64,000 nt of DNA from positions 868,001 to 932,000 of the forward strand of contig NZ_AP028032.1 of the NCBI RefSeq assembly GCF_030296935.1. Reading direction: 5' to 3'. Positions 46,364-54,627 of this stretch are shown in pieces. Under the pieces are notes generated by a model, which was not told the origin of the DNA, did no database searches, and saw nothing but the letters and a program-made list of their open reading frames with translations. The position numbers were made by a program, and so were the translations under genes. The stretch's first letter is position 1. Every line of letters begins with the position of its first letter. The stretch is from Coprobacter fastidiosus. Lineage in GTDB: Bacteria > Bacteroidota > Bacteroidia > Bacteroidales > Coprobacteraceae.

Positions 46364-46389
46364 AATGCCTTTGTCCTTCAAAAGCGATG

Positions 46390-46397
46390 CAAAGGTA
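46390..46397 (-). promoter_or_regulatory. -7 promoter element of tRNA-Ser(TGA)
   Basis: Minus-strand TACCTTTG, 27 bases upstream of the mature tRNA 5' end. Confidence 0.65.
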
Positions 46398-46527
46398 GTT
46401 TATTTCTATAAATACACAAAATTTTGAACATATTTTTTCATATTTGGACACAATATTCAAGATAACAAATTACAAAGCAACATTTAAAGTGAGAATAGAA
46501 AAACGGAGAAAAACATCTTTTTTGTAG

Positions 46528-46535
46528 TATATTTG
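46528..46535 (+). promoter_or_regulatory. -7 promoter element of trxA
   Basis: TATATTTG, a full match, 26 bases upstream of the ATG at 46561. Confidence 0.65.
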
Positions 46536-46560
46536 TTGTAAATAAAAAAACAAAGATATT

Positions 46561-46857
46561 ATGAGCAGTTTTAACGAAATTATCAACTCTGAAAATCCCG
46601 TATTAGTCGATTTTTTTGCTGAATGGTGCGGACCTTGTAAAATGATGAAACCCATTTTAGAAGAACTGAAAAAATCGGTAGGTGATCAATTTACGATTTT
46701 GAAAATAGACATCGACAAAAACAGGGCTCTGGCTATACATTACGGTATACAGTCCGTACCTACTCTTATTATTTTCAAAGAAGGGAAACCCATATGGAGA
46801 CAATCTGGTGTTATGCAAACACAGGCGTTAAAGGAAATTCTGGGAAAATATAAATAA
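46561..46857 (+). CDS. trxA: Thioredoxin
   Basis: A 98-residue cytoplasmic dithiol reductant. The active site WCGPC is intact with Cys23 and Cys26. The cis-proline loop SVPTLIIF near residue 68 and the conserved [16 protein letters not shown] segment confirm a canonical thioredoxin. It is slightly shorter than E. coli TrxA (108). It is monocistronic with its own promoter. It is a candidate electron donor for the DsbD-like transporter at 19.4-21.3 kb, though the two genes are far apart. Confidence 0.95.
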   Translation: MSSFNEIINSENPVLVDFFAEWCGPCKMMKPILEELKKSVGDQFTILKIDIDKNRALAIHYGIQSVPTLIIFKEGKPIWRQSGVMQTQALKEILGKYK

Positions 46858-46908
46858 TAAAGAAGAGCTTATTTCTTTTATTACTTGCCTTACTTCTGTT
46901 TTTGTTCT

Positions 46909-46916
46909 ACCTTTGC
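46909..46916 (+). promoter_or_regulatory. -7 promoter element of the chromate transporter operon
   Basis: TACCTTTG, a full match. It overlaps the TTG codon at 46913 that opens the longest frame, so translation must begin downstream, at the ATG at 46937. Confidence 0.65.
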
Positions 46917-46936
46917 CAACAAATTTACCGGCAAAT

Positions 46937-47506
46937 ATGTACTGGAAATTATTCTATACATTCTTTAAAATAGGGGCATTTACCTTTGGTGGTGGATGGG
47001 CAATGATCTCCATAATAGAAAAAGAAGTGGTTGATAAGCATAAGTGGCTGAATAAGAACGAATTTCTGGATGCATTAGCCATATCTCAATCTTTACCGGG
47101 AATCTTGGCCGTTAATATTTCTATTTTAACCGGAAATAAACTGAAAGGAGTTCGAGGAAGTATTGCTGCGACATTAGGGACTGTACTTCCGTCTTTTATT
47201 CTCATTTTACTTATTGCTATATTTTTTGCAAAATCTTATAATAATCCGATAGTAGAACGAATTTTCAAAGGAATACGGCCTGCGGTAGTAGCATTGATAA
47301 TAGCCCCGGTCTTTACTACCGGAAAATCAGCAAAGATCAATAAATGCAATATATGGATTCCAGCCTCAGTAGCATTATTGATATGGGGTACAGGATTATC
47401 TCCGATTTATTTTGTTCTCGCCGGAGGTATAGGAGGTATTCTCTATTACAGATATATAAAATGTCATTTTAAGAATAAAGGAGATAAAAGAGATGGTGTA
47501 TCTTAA
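46937..47506 (+). CDS. Chromate transporter, N-terminal-type half (CHR family)
   Basis: A 189-residue membrane protein of the short-chain CHR family. The signature FFKIGAFTFGGGWAMISIIEKEVVDKHKWL is at residues 7-36, with the ALAISQSLPGILAVNISI segment following. It has about six membrane helices. In this arrangement two half-size genes together make a chromate/sulfate transporter; whether chromate is the physiological substrate is unknown. The start at 46937 follows from the promoter position. It overlaps the second half-gene by 14 bases. Confidence 0.88.
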   Translation: MYWKLFYTFFKIGAFTFGGGWAMISIIEKEVVDKHKWLNKNEFLDALAISQSLPGILAVNISILTGNKLKGVRGSIAATLGTVLPSFILILLIAIFFAKSYNNPIVERIFKGIRPAVVALIIAPVFTTGKSAKINKCNIWIPASVALLIWGTGLSPIYFVLAGGIGGILYYRYIKCHFKNKGDKRDGVS

Positions 47507-48041
47507 TTTGTTATGGGCTTATCTGAAAATCGGACTTTTCGGATTTGGTGGCGGATATGCCATGCTTTCTTTAATACAACACGAAGCTGTCGAAGTAATT
47601 CATTATGGTGAATCGTCTCCATGGCTCACTTCTAAAGAATTCACCGATATAGTAGCCATCTCTCAAATGACTCCCGGTCCTATAGGTATCAACAGTGCCA
47701 CCTATATCGGATATGTAGCAACCGGAGGCAGTATCTTAGGCTCTATATTAGCGACAGTTGCCGTTTGTTTACCATCGTTCATATTAGTGCTACTAATCGG
47801 CAAATTCTTATTAAAGCATCAAAATAATGTTTATATAAAAAGCATTTTTGCAGGATTACGGCCAATCGTCGTCGGATTGATAGCTTCAGCAGCTTTAATT
47901 CTCATGAATAAAGAAAATTTTCCCGACTATACTCTCAGCATTTTAATTTGTATCGGAGCTTTTTGTCTGGTACATTATACCAAGCTTCATCCTATATGGA
48001 TTATTGTATTAGCAGGAGTCACCGGATTCCTTGTATATTGA
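47493..48041 (+). CDS. Chromate transporter, second half (CHR family)
   Basis: A 182-residue partner of the preceding gene, with the same fold and signature: YLKIGLFGFGGGYAMLSLIQHE near residue 6 and VAISQMTPGPIGINSATYIGY near 52. About six membrane helices are present. The 14-base overlap implies translational coupling and a one-to-one ratio. Two half-size genes resemble the split form of the ~400-residue ChrA proteins. folC follows 21 bases after the stop and may be in the same transcript. Confidence 0.88.
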   Translation: MVYLNLLWAYLKIGLFGFGGGYAMLSLIQHEAVEVIHYGESSPWLTSKEFTDIVAISQMTPGPIGINSATYIGYVATGGSILGSILATVAVCLPSFILVLLIGKFLLKHQNNVYIKSIFAGLRPIVVGLIASAALILMNKENFPDYTLSILICIGAFCLVHYTKLHPIWIIVLAGVTGFLVY

Positions 48042-48062
48042 TCTACAAGAAGTTTTTTAAAT

Positions 48063-49373
48063 ATGACATACGAAGAAACGTTACATTATTTATATAATCA
48101 ATTACCGGTTTTTCAACAAGTAGGTTCAAGTGCCTATAAGCCGGGATTAGGAAATAGTGAGGCTTTAGATGTATTTTTTGATCATCCTCACCGCAAATAC
48201 CACACTATACATATCGCCGGAACAAACGGAAAAGGATCTACATCTCACTTATTAGCTGCAATTTTGCAACAAAGCGGATATAAAGTAGGGCTTTACACCT
48301 CACCTCACCTCGTCGATTTCCGGGAACGGATTAGAATAAACGGGGAAGTAATTAGCAAAGAAGCTGTTATGGATTTTACTCAAAGATATATTGAACCGAC
48401 GCGTAATATATATCCCTCCTTTTTCGAGTTAACGATGATGATGGCTTTCGATTATTTCGCTGCATGTAAAGTCGATGTCGCAGTCATTGAGGTAGGGCTA
48501 GGAGGCCGATTAGACAGTACAAATATTATCACCCCAGACCTCAGTATTATTACAAATATAAGTTTCGACCATGTACAATTTTTAGGAAATACTTTACCTG
48601 AAATCGCCAAAGAAAAAGCCGGAATCATCAAACCTAATATTCCGGTCCTAATAGGAGAAGCCGAAGGAGAAATAAAACAAGTATTTATAGATAAAGCTCG
48701 ATGTGAAAACTCTCCTATTTATTTTGCTGAAGATATTAAACCTATTATTCATTCAAGACTGGAAGATTCTGGGAAATGGATTTTCGAGAGTAACAAATAT
48801 CCAAATCTTACAGGCGAACTTGGTGGTTTTTGTCAAGAAAAAAATGCAGCAACAGTTCTTGCTGCAATAGAACTATTACAGCAAATGAATTATGTAATTC
48901 CCGATAAAGCCGTATATCAAGGATTCAGGAATGTCACTAAACTTACAGGATTGCAAGGCCGGTGGCAACGTATAAATGATATTCCTAAAGTAATCTGCGA
49001 TACCGGACATAACATCGGAGGAATACAATATATCGTGCGTCAGCTAAATTCAGAAAAATACAGGACTCTCCGTATTGTAATCGGAATGGTAAATGATAAA
49101 GATATAAATGGAGTTCTATCCATATTGCCTCAAGACGCCATCTATTATTTTACACAAGCATCGATACCTCGAGCACTTCCCGCTCAAGAAATGATGCAGA
49201 AAGGTTTGGCTCATGGTTTAATAGGCACACACTTCCCCACAGTAAAAGAAGCCTATAAGAAAGCTATTAACGACAGTGATCCGAGTGACTTGATTTTTGT
49301 CGGAGGTAGTACATTTATTGTAGCAGACTTGCTAAGTTTTTTAAAACAAAAATGTCTCACAACAAAGATGTGA
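48063..49373 (+). CDS. folC: Bifunctional folylpolyglutamate synthase / dihydrofolate synthase
   Basis: Mur-ligase-type enzyme that adds glutamate to dihydropteroate and to tetrahydrofolates. The P-loop is AGTNGKGSTSHLLAA near residue 46. YTSPHLVDFRERIRINGE near 79 and VAVIEVGLGGRLDSTNI near 139 are the Omega loop and metal-binding regions, and DTGHNIGG near 318 lies in the C-terminal domain. At 436 residues it has the usual length. The last codons run into the left arm and loop of a terminator hairpin (49348-49382). Confidence 0.95.
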   Translation: MTYEETLHYLYNQLPVFQQVGSSAYKPGLGNSEALDVFFDHPHRKYHTIHIAGTNGKGSTSHLLAAILQQSGYKVGLYTSPHLVDFRERIRINGEVISKEAVMDFTQRYIEPTRNIYPSFFELTMMMAFDYFAACKVDVAVIEVGLGGRLDSTNIITPDLSIITNISFDHVQFLGNTLPEIAKEKAGIIKPNIPVLIGEAEGEIKQVFIDKARCENSPIYFAEDIKPIIHSRLEDSGKWIFESNKYPNLTGELGGFCQEKNAATVLAAIELLQQMNYVIPDKAVYQGFRNVTKLTGLQGRWQRINDIPKVICDTGHNIGGIQYIVRQLNSEKYRTLRIVIGMVNDKDINGVLSILPQDAIYYFTQASIPRALPAQEMMQKGLAHGLIGTHFPTVKEAYKKAINDSDPSDLIFVGGSTFIVADLLSFLKQKCLTTKM

Positions 49374-49382
49374 GACATTTTT
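49348..49382. terminator. Bidirectional terminator overlapping the folC 3' end
   Basis: A perfect 14-base inverted repeat (49348-49361 with 49369-49382) with a 7-base loop, flanked by A on the left and T on the right. The left arm and loop lie inside the last codons of folC (stop at 49371-49373). It can also serve the convergent ridA gene, whose stop is 17 bases away. Confidence 0.85.
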
Positions 49383-49398
49383 ATGTCCATAAAATAAA

Positions 49399-49776
49399 TT
49401 ATTTTATCGCAATTACCTCTATCTCTACTAATGCTCTTTTAGGCAATTCTTTAACAGCCACTGCAGAACGAGCCGGAAAAGCGCCGGAGAATTGGGTTGC
49501 ATATACAGCATTCATATCAGCAAAAAGAGACATATCGGCAAGAAAAACCGTTGTCTTTACAATATTATCAAACGCATAACCAGCTTCTTCCAATACGGCT
49601 TTAATATTAGAAAAAACTTGTGTCGTTTGTTCTTTAATCCCTCCTTCTACAATTTCCGAAGTAGCCGGATTAATAGGTATTTGTCCGGAAGCAAAAAGCA
49701 TATTTCCAACTTCTATCGCCTGACTATACGGACCTATTGCAGCAGGGGCTGCCTTTGTCGCTATTACTTTTTTCAT
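49399..49776 (-). CDS. ridA: RidA-family enamine/imine deaminase
   Basis: A 125-residue protein of the YjgF/YER057c/UK114 group, which hydrolyses reactive 2-aminoacrylate-type enamines to protect PLP enzymes. The N-terminus [29 protein letters not shown] is diagnostic (in two parts: [12 protein letters not shown] and [11 protein letters not shown]). The catalytic arginine in [14 protein letters not shown] near residue 101 and the glutamate in VEIEVIA near 119 are present. It is the usual length, monocistronic, with a promoter at 49802-49809. Confidence 0.95.
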   Translation of the reverse strand: MKKVIATKAAPAAIGPYSQAIEVGNMLFASGQIPINPATSEIVEGGIKEQTTQVFSNIKAVLEEAGYAFDNIVKTTVFLADMSLFADMNAVYATQFSGAFPARSAVAVKELPKRALVEIEVIAIK

Positions 49777-49801
49777 CTTTATTTATTTTATATTAAACAT
49801 A

Positions 49802-49809
49802 CAAAGATA
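49802..49809 (-). promoter_or_regulatory. -7 promoter element of ridA
   Basis: Minus-strand TATCTTTG, a full match, 26 bases upstream of the ATG. Confidence 0.65.
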
Positions 49810-49929
49810 ATCAATAATACGAAGAAAACCGATTTGAACAAATAATAGAATTATGAATAAATATATACTAAAAAATATGTATCATTCCAAGATTATTCTA
49901 TACCTGACGAAGAAGACATCAATTATGAA

Positions 49930-50226
49930 ATGAATGTCAATAACAAGCGTTATCAAGCCGTTTTTTATCAAAAACCGACAACTATAGATTCTATAACTAC
50001 TAAAAAAGAGATAAGAACACTCCTATTATCTAAATATTCAGAAGAACAATTAGCAAATCCGACAGAAGAAATGCAATCGGATATTCTTGAGCTTTCTCTT
50101 GAATATATGACAGAAAAACTATCAAAAAAAACGGTTTGGTTTATGATAGACGAAAAATATGGAAAATATCGCATCATAATATTCTATGAAAATTTATACA
50201 ATAGTGCAACCGGAGAAGATTTATAA
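49930..50226 (+). CDS. Hypothetical protein, possibly 5'-truncated by a frameshift
   Basis: A 98-residue protein of unknown function with no signal peptide or recognised domain. The frame stays open upstream without an ATG to 49861, and those codons read like coding sequence (YVSFQDYSIPDEEDINYE). An ATG in a different frame at 49853 precedes a run of six A at about 49870-49875. One inserted or deleted base there would join them. Either the gene really starts at 49930 or its start was broken by a frameshift. The next small gene begins 10 bases after the stop. Confidence 0.6.
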   Translation: MNVNNKRYQAVFYQKPTTIDSITTKKEIRTLLLSKYSEEQLANPTEEMQSDILELSLEYMTEKLSKKTVWFMIDEKYGKYRIIIFYENLYNSATGEDL

Positions 50227-50236
50227 AAGTTAAATT

Positions 50237-50626
50237 ATGAAGGACATATTAATATTTACCGCCGGAATAGTTACCGGGGCAGTCTTAATGATTTTTATCT
50301 CCTTAGTCTTTGCCAGTAATTTTTCCCATAATGATATGAATCTATTTGAAAATGAAGGAGAATGTATCAGCGAAAACTCTTTTGAAGTTTTCCAAGTATT
50401 GGATTCGGGTGACGCTTTAGCAAATGAGATAGAAGAAAAATATTCAACATCATTACACACAGGTTTAGTCGTTTTATTTTTACACGAAAACGGAAAATCT
50501 TATTATGACGACCAAATTATTAAAATTCCTTCCGGAAAATGTGTAAAACAAATAGGAGTATATAAGTACCCAACAAAGGATGGATTTGAAAAAACTGTAC
50601 CTATCGTTGACATCCGAAAAAAATAA
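50237..50626 (+). CDS. Hypothetical membrane-anchored protein
   Basis: A 129-residue protein with an N-terminal membrane helix (residues 5-27, ILIFTAGIVTGAVLMIFISL) and a soluble C-terminal domain rich in charged residues, with KSYYDDQIIKIPSGKCVKQIGVYKYPTKDG near residues 85-115 (split here: KSYYDDQIIKIPSG and VKQIGVYKYPTKDG). No family is recognised. It lies 10 bases after the preceding hypothetical gene, so they are probably one transcript, and it ends just before a terminator-like hairpin. Confidence 0.75.
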   Translation: MKDILIFTAGIVTGAVLMIFISLVFASNFSHNDMNLFENEGECISENSFEVFQVLDSGDALANEIEEKYSTSLHTGLVVLFLHENGKSYYDDQIIKIPSGKCVKQIGVYKYPTKDGFEKTVPIVDIRKK

Positions 50627-50646
50627 ACATGTTATGTTTTGGATAA

Positions 50647-50679
50647 AACGGCCGACACCCGATAGAAGTGCCGGCTGTT
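50647..50679 (+). terminator. Terminator after the hypothetical gene pair
   Basis: Two 12-base arms (50647-50658 and 50668-50679) pair with one G-U and one mismatch, followed by a T-run, 20 bases after the stop. Confidence 0.7.
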
Positions 50680-50718
50680 TTTGTAAAATTAGGTGTCTAT
50701 CCTTTTCCGATAATAAGA

Positions 50719-50777
50719 TTATAGTTATTTAACATTTATAGTTATTGTACTAAATCAGATAAGAAAAATGTTTCTTA
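50719..50777. promoter_or_regulatory. Candidate operator region upstream of the xylose operon
   Basis: Two exact copies of an 11-base direct repeat, TTATAGTTATT, lie at 50719-50729 and 50736-50746. A 7-base inverted repeat TAAGAAA/TTTCTTA (50760-50766 and 50771-50777) follows. Both lie about 130-180 bases upstream of the xylR promoter. Binding by the Nudix regulator is only a possibility. Confidence 0.35.
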
Positions 50778-50900
50778 GATACTGTAAAGACGACACAAAG
50801 AAAGGATCTTATTGTACACAATACAAATAGAATATCCGACATACAAAATAAAACTGCTAAATAAAAGGCGATTAGGCTTTTATTTCAAAAATATATCTTC

Positions 50901-50908
50901 TATATTTG
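50901..50908 (+). promoter_or_regulatory. -7 promoter element of the xylose operon
   Basis: TATATTTG, a full match, 36 bases upstream of the ATG at 50944. It lies within the longer open frame, confirming the downstream start. Confidence 0.68.
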
Positions 50909-50943
50909 ACATACGAATTTCGAAAAAAGGTAAGTTATTCGCT

Positions 50944-51666
50944 ATGAAAACACACGCTTATAACCCACACGTTTCTGTAGATTGTGTCCTTATCGGATTT
51001 AACGGAGAATCGTTAAAAGTCTTACTTACGGAACAAAGTGAAACTCCCAATAACAAAAAAGGAAGCGGTATGAAATTACCGGGACGTCCGATATTTGATG
51101 ATGAAGATTTGGATGAAGCTGCACATAAAGTTCTTTTAGAAATTACCGGAATGAACGATCCGTATCTAAAACAATTTAAAACTTTCGGTGCTCCCGATCG
51201 AACCAGTAATCCGGATGATTTATCTTGGCTGGAAGAAACGACTCAAGTAAAAATGGGACGTATCGTGACAATCGGCTATATGTCGGTCATTCGCATCACG
51301 AACAAAATGAACATGAATTTTCAAAATCATAAAGTCACTTGGTGTCCCGTTCAAGAATTACCGCGCCTTGCTTTCGACCATAAAAATATTATTGAAGAAG
51401 CTATACGAGAAATAAGACGTACATCTAAACTATATCCGGCTATTTTATTCGAATTATTACCGGCCAAATTCACAGCTTTAGAATTACGTCGCCTATATGA
51501 AGTGATCTACGATAAGGAAATGGATGTAAGGAATTTTCATAAAAAAATAACTGCAATGCCCTATGTCATAGCATTAGAAGAAAAGCAAACAAATGTCGCA
51601 CACAGGGCTGCCAGATATTATCGATTCGATAAAAAAACATATAACAAACTATACGGACAATATTAA
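50944..51666 (+). CDS. xylR: Nudix-type transcriptional regulator of xylose use
   Basis: A 240-residue NrtR-like regulator. The N-terminal Nudix-like domain (about residues 1-140: VSVDCVLIGFNGESLKVLLTEQ, then GMKLPGRPIFDDEDLDEAAHKVL) has a non-canonical Nudix box and probably binds a ligand rather than hydrolysing it. The C-terminal winged helix (about 160-235: LPAKFTALELRRLYEVIYDKEMDVRNFHKKI) binds DNA. Bacteroidota use this architecture for arabinose (AraR) and xylose regulators. The genes that follow are xylB, xylA and xylE, so xylose is the likely signal. The start at 50944 is set by the promoter and family alignment. Confidence 0.88.
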   Translation: MKTHAYNPHVSVDCVLIGFNGESLKVLLTEQSETPNNKKGSGMKLPGRPIFDDEDLDEAAHKVLLEITGMNDPYLKQFKTFGAPDRTSNPDDLSWLEETTQVKMGRIVTIGYMSVIRITNKMNMNFQNHKVTWCPVQELPRLAFDHKNIIEEAIREIRRTSKLYPAILFELLPAKFTALELRRLYEVIYDKEMDVRNFHKKITAMPYVIALEEKQTNVAHRAARYYRFDKKTYNKLYGQY

Positions 51667-51696
51667 AATTATCAACTTTAAATCATCATAAAGCCA

Positions 51697-53184
51697 ATGT
51701 ATTTATTAGGATATGACATAGGAAGCTCTTCTGTAAAAGCATCATTAGTGGATGCTCAAAGCGGATTATGCGTAGCTTCGGATTTTTTCCCGAAACAGGA
51801 AATGGAAATTATCGCGGTAAAATCAGGTTGGGCAGAACAAAATCCCGAACAGTGGTGGGAGAACCTGAAGTTAGCTACAGAGTCGGTACTCAAACAATCT
51901 AATATCGATGCTTCCGATATAAAAGCAATCGGCATTTCATATCAAATGCACGGTCTTGTCGTCGTAGACAAGAATCAAAAAGTATTGCGTCCGGCAATCA
52001 TTTGGTGCGACAGTCGTGCAGTACCTTATGGAGAAAAAGCATTTGAAACTCTCGGGAAAGAGTACTGCCTTTCTCATCTATTAAATTCTCCGGGAAATTT
52101 TACGGCTTCAAAATTAGCTTGGATCAAAGCAAACGAACCGGAAGTTTTTGAAAAAATAGACAAAATAATGCTGCCGGGAGACTACATCGCCATGAAGTTA
52201 ACAGGCAATAGTTGCACAACCATATCGGGATTGTCCGAAGGTATTTTCTGGGATTTCAAAAATGAGACCATCTCAAAAGAGCTAATGGAATACTACGGAT
52301 TTGATCAAAGTTTGATTGCCTCAATCGTCCCGACATTCGGGCTACAAGGTGAGATGAATGCCGAAGCTGCAGCAACATTAGGATTGAAAATCGGTACTCC
52401 CGTTACCTACCGTGCCGGAGATCAGCCCAATAATGCACTATCTTTAAATGTTCTAAATCCCGGAGAAATCGCATCTACCGCAGGGACATCCGGTGTCGTC
52501 TATGGAATTAACGGTCATGTCAATTATGATCCTTTGTCAAGAGTCAACACTTTTGCTCATGTAAACCATGATAAAGCAAATACTCGACTCGGAGTATTAC
52601 TTTGTATAAACGGAACCGGTATCCTAAACTCATGGATAAAACGGAATATAGCATCTGCCGACACATCTTATACAGATATGAATAATCTTGCTTCTCAAGT
52701 AAAAATAGGAGCTGATGGTGTAAGTATCATACCTTTTGGCAACGGGGCAGAACGCATTTTACAAAATCGAGAAATATCAGCATCCGTACATGGCATAAAT
52801 TATAACATACATGATAAACGTCACCTGATGCGTGCAGCACAGGAAGGTATAGTGTTTTCATTCAAATACGGAATGGAAATCATGGAAAGTATCGGAATCG
52901 ATATTCATACAATCAAAGCCGGACATGCCAACATGTTTTTGAGTCCGTTATTTAGAAATACACTTTCCGGAATCACTCAAGCAACAATAGAATTGTATGA
53001 CACAGACGGTTCGGTAGGAGCAGCCAAAGGCGCAGGAATAGGTGCAGGAATTTATAAAAATGCCGAAGAGGCCTTTGCATCATTAAAGAAAATAGAGGTG
53101 ATCGAACCAGAAATAAAAAATATCTCCGCTTATCAAGGCGCATATAATTTATGGAAGAAAAGACTTGAAGAGTCTATGAAATAA
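51697..53184 (+). CDS. xylB: Xylulokinase
   Basis: FGGY-family kinase that phosphorylates D-xylulose to D-xylulose-5-phosphate for the pentose phosphate pathway. Visible motifs are GYDIGSSSVKASL at the N-terminus (ATP-binding), GISYQMHGLV near residue 85, and RPAIIWCDSRA near 103. The ATP-binding STAGTSGVVYG region is near 262 and the C-terminal GAAKGAGIGAG near 445. At 495 residues it is full length. It follows xylR by 30 bases and precedes xylA by 30 bases. Confidence 0.93.
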   Translation: MYLLGYDIGSSSVKASLVDAQSGLCVASDFFPKQEMEIIAVKSGWAEQNPEQWWENLKLATESVLKQSNIDASDIKAIGISYQMHGLVVVDKNQKVLRPAIIWCDSRAVPYGEKAFETLGKEYCLSHLLNSPGNFTASKLAWIKANEPEVFEKIDKIMLPGDYIAMKLTGNSCTTISGLSEGIFWDFKNETISKELMEYYGFDQSLIASIVPTFGLQGEMNAEAAATLGLKIGTPVTYRAGDQPNNALSLNVLNPGEIASTAGTSGVVYGINGHVNYDPLSRVNTFAHVNHDKANTRLGVLLCINGTGILNSWIKRNIASADTSYTDMNNLASQVKIGADGVSIIPFGNGAERILQNREISASVHGINYNIHDKRHLMRAAQEGIVFSFKYGMEIMESIGIDIHTIKAGHANMFLSPLFRNTLSGITQATIELYDTDGSVGAAKGAGIGAGIYKNAEEAFASLKKIEVIEPEIKNISAYQGAYNLWKKRLEESMK

Positions 53185-53214
53185 AAATAATAACCTTTTA
53201 TAAAACAAAAAACT

Positions 53215-54531
53215 ATGGCAACAAAAGAGTATTTTCCTGGTATCGGAAAAATTAAATTTGAAGGTGTAGAAAGTAAAAATCCGATGGCTTTCCGGTATTA
53301 TGATGCTGAAAAAGTCGTAATGGGTAAAAAAATGAAAGATTGGTTGAAATTTTCTATGGCTTGGTGGCATACACTATGTGCAGAAGGTGGAGATCAATTC
53401 GGAGGAGGAACAAAAAAATTCCCGTGGAACGATTCTGAAAATCCGGTAGAAGCTGCAAAACACAAAATGGATGCAGGATTTGAATTCATGCAAAAAATGG
53501 GAATCGAATACTACTGTTTCCACGATGTCGATCTGGTCGCAGAAGCTGAAACTATCGAAGAATATGAAGCAAATTTAAAAGAAATCGTAGCTTATGCTAA
53601 AAAGAAACAAGCAGAAACCGGAATTAAACTGCTTTGGGGTACTGCTAACGTATTCGGACACGCACGTTATATGAATGGTGCAGCAACTAATCCTGATTTC
53701 GATGTAGTAGCGCGAGCTGCCGTTCAAATCAAAAATGCAATTGATGCTACTATCGAATTAGGCGGAACTAATTATGTATTCTGGGGTGGACGTGAAGGCT
53801 ATATGTCTCTTTTGAATACCGATCAAAAACGTGAAAAAGAACATTTAGCCCAAATGTTGAAAATGGCTCGGGATTATGCTCGTGCAAAAGGTTTCAAGGG
53901 TACGTTCTTGATTGAACCTAAGCCTATGGAACCGACCAAACATCAATACGATGTAGATACGGAAACCGTTATCGGATTCTTAAAAGCTCATGGTTTGGAT
54001 AAAGATTTTAAAGTAAACATCGAAGTCAATCATGCAACATTGGCAGGGCACACATTCGAACATGAATTATGCGTAGCAGTGGACAACGGTATGTTAGGTT
54101 CTATCGATGCTAACCGTGGAGACTATCAAAACGGATGGGATACAGACCAATTTCCTATCGATAATTTCGAATTAACTCAAGCAATGATGCAAATTATCCG
54201 TAACGGCGGTTTCGGCAATGGCGGTACTAATTTCGATGCTAAAACTCGTCGTAATTCTACCGATCTTGAAGATATTTTTATTGCACACATTGCAGGTATG
54301 GATGTTATGGCCAGAGCATTATTAAGTGCAGCCAAGTTGTTGGAAGAATCTCCTTACAAAAAAATGTTGGCCGACCGTTATGCTTCTTTCGATTCAGGTA
54401 AAGGTAAAGAGTTTGAAGAAGGGAAATTGTCTCTGGAAGACATCGTAGCTTACGCTAAAGCTAACGGTGAACCTAAACAAACCAGCGGCAAACAAGAATT
54501 ATACGAAGCAATCGTAAATATGTATTGCTAA
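53215..54531 (+). CDS. xylA: Xylose isomerase (class II)
   Basis: Converts D-xylose to D-xylulose. Active-site and metal ligands are all present: His103 and Asp106 (CFHDVD), Glu234 and Lys236 ([14 protein letters not shown]), Glu270 and His273 ([11 protein letters not shown]), Asp298 (GSIDANRGD), and Asp309 and Asp311 (WDTDQFP). At 438 residues with a long N-terminal loop it belongs to class II. It is closely similar to the Bacteroides XylA type. It lies 30 bases after xylB. A hairpin before xylE may attenuate transcription into the transporter. Confidence 0.96.
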   Translation: MATKEYFPGIGKIKFEGVESKNPMAFRYYDAEKVVMGKKMKDWLKFSMAWWHTLCAEGGDQFGGGTKKFPWNDSENPVEAAKHKMDAGFEFMQKMGIEYYCFHDVDLVAEAETIEEYEANLKEIVAYAKKKQAETGIKLLWGTANVFGHARYMNGAATNPDFDVVARAAVQIKNAIDATIELGGTNYVFWGGREGYMSLLNTDQKREKEHLAQMLKMARDYARAKGFKGTFLIEPKPMEPTKHQYDVDTETVIGFLKAHGLDKDFKVNIEVNHATLAGHTFEHELCVAVDNGMLGSIDANRGDYQNGWDTDQFPIDNFELTQAMMQIIRNGGFGNGGTNFDAKTRRNSTDLEDIFIAHIAGMDVMARALLSAAKLLEESPYKKMLADRYASFDSGKGKEFEEGKLSLEDIVAYAKANGEPKQTSGKQELYEAIVNMYC

Positions 54532-54549
54532 TTCTCACATTATTGAAGT

Positions 54550-54579
54550 AAGTGATAAGGGAATATTCCCTTATCACTT
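54550..54579 (+). terminator. Hairpin between xylA and xylE
   Basis: A perfect 13-pair stem (54550-54562 with 54567-54579) with a 4-base loop and a short T-run. Because no clear promoter is seen before xylE, this may be a partial terminator (attenuator) that lets some transcription reach xylE. Confidence 0.75.
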
Positions 54580-54627
54580 TTGCATAATATCAACTTTAAC
54601 TTCATTATTATCTTATTTTAAGACACT

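Noticed and set aside
46166-46460. Three overlapping ORFs around 46.2-46.4 kb
   Set aside because: They run through tRNA-Ser(TGA) and its hairpin terminator; the similarity among them comes from the related tRNAs.
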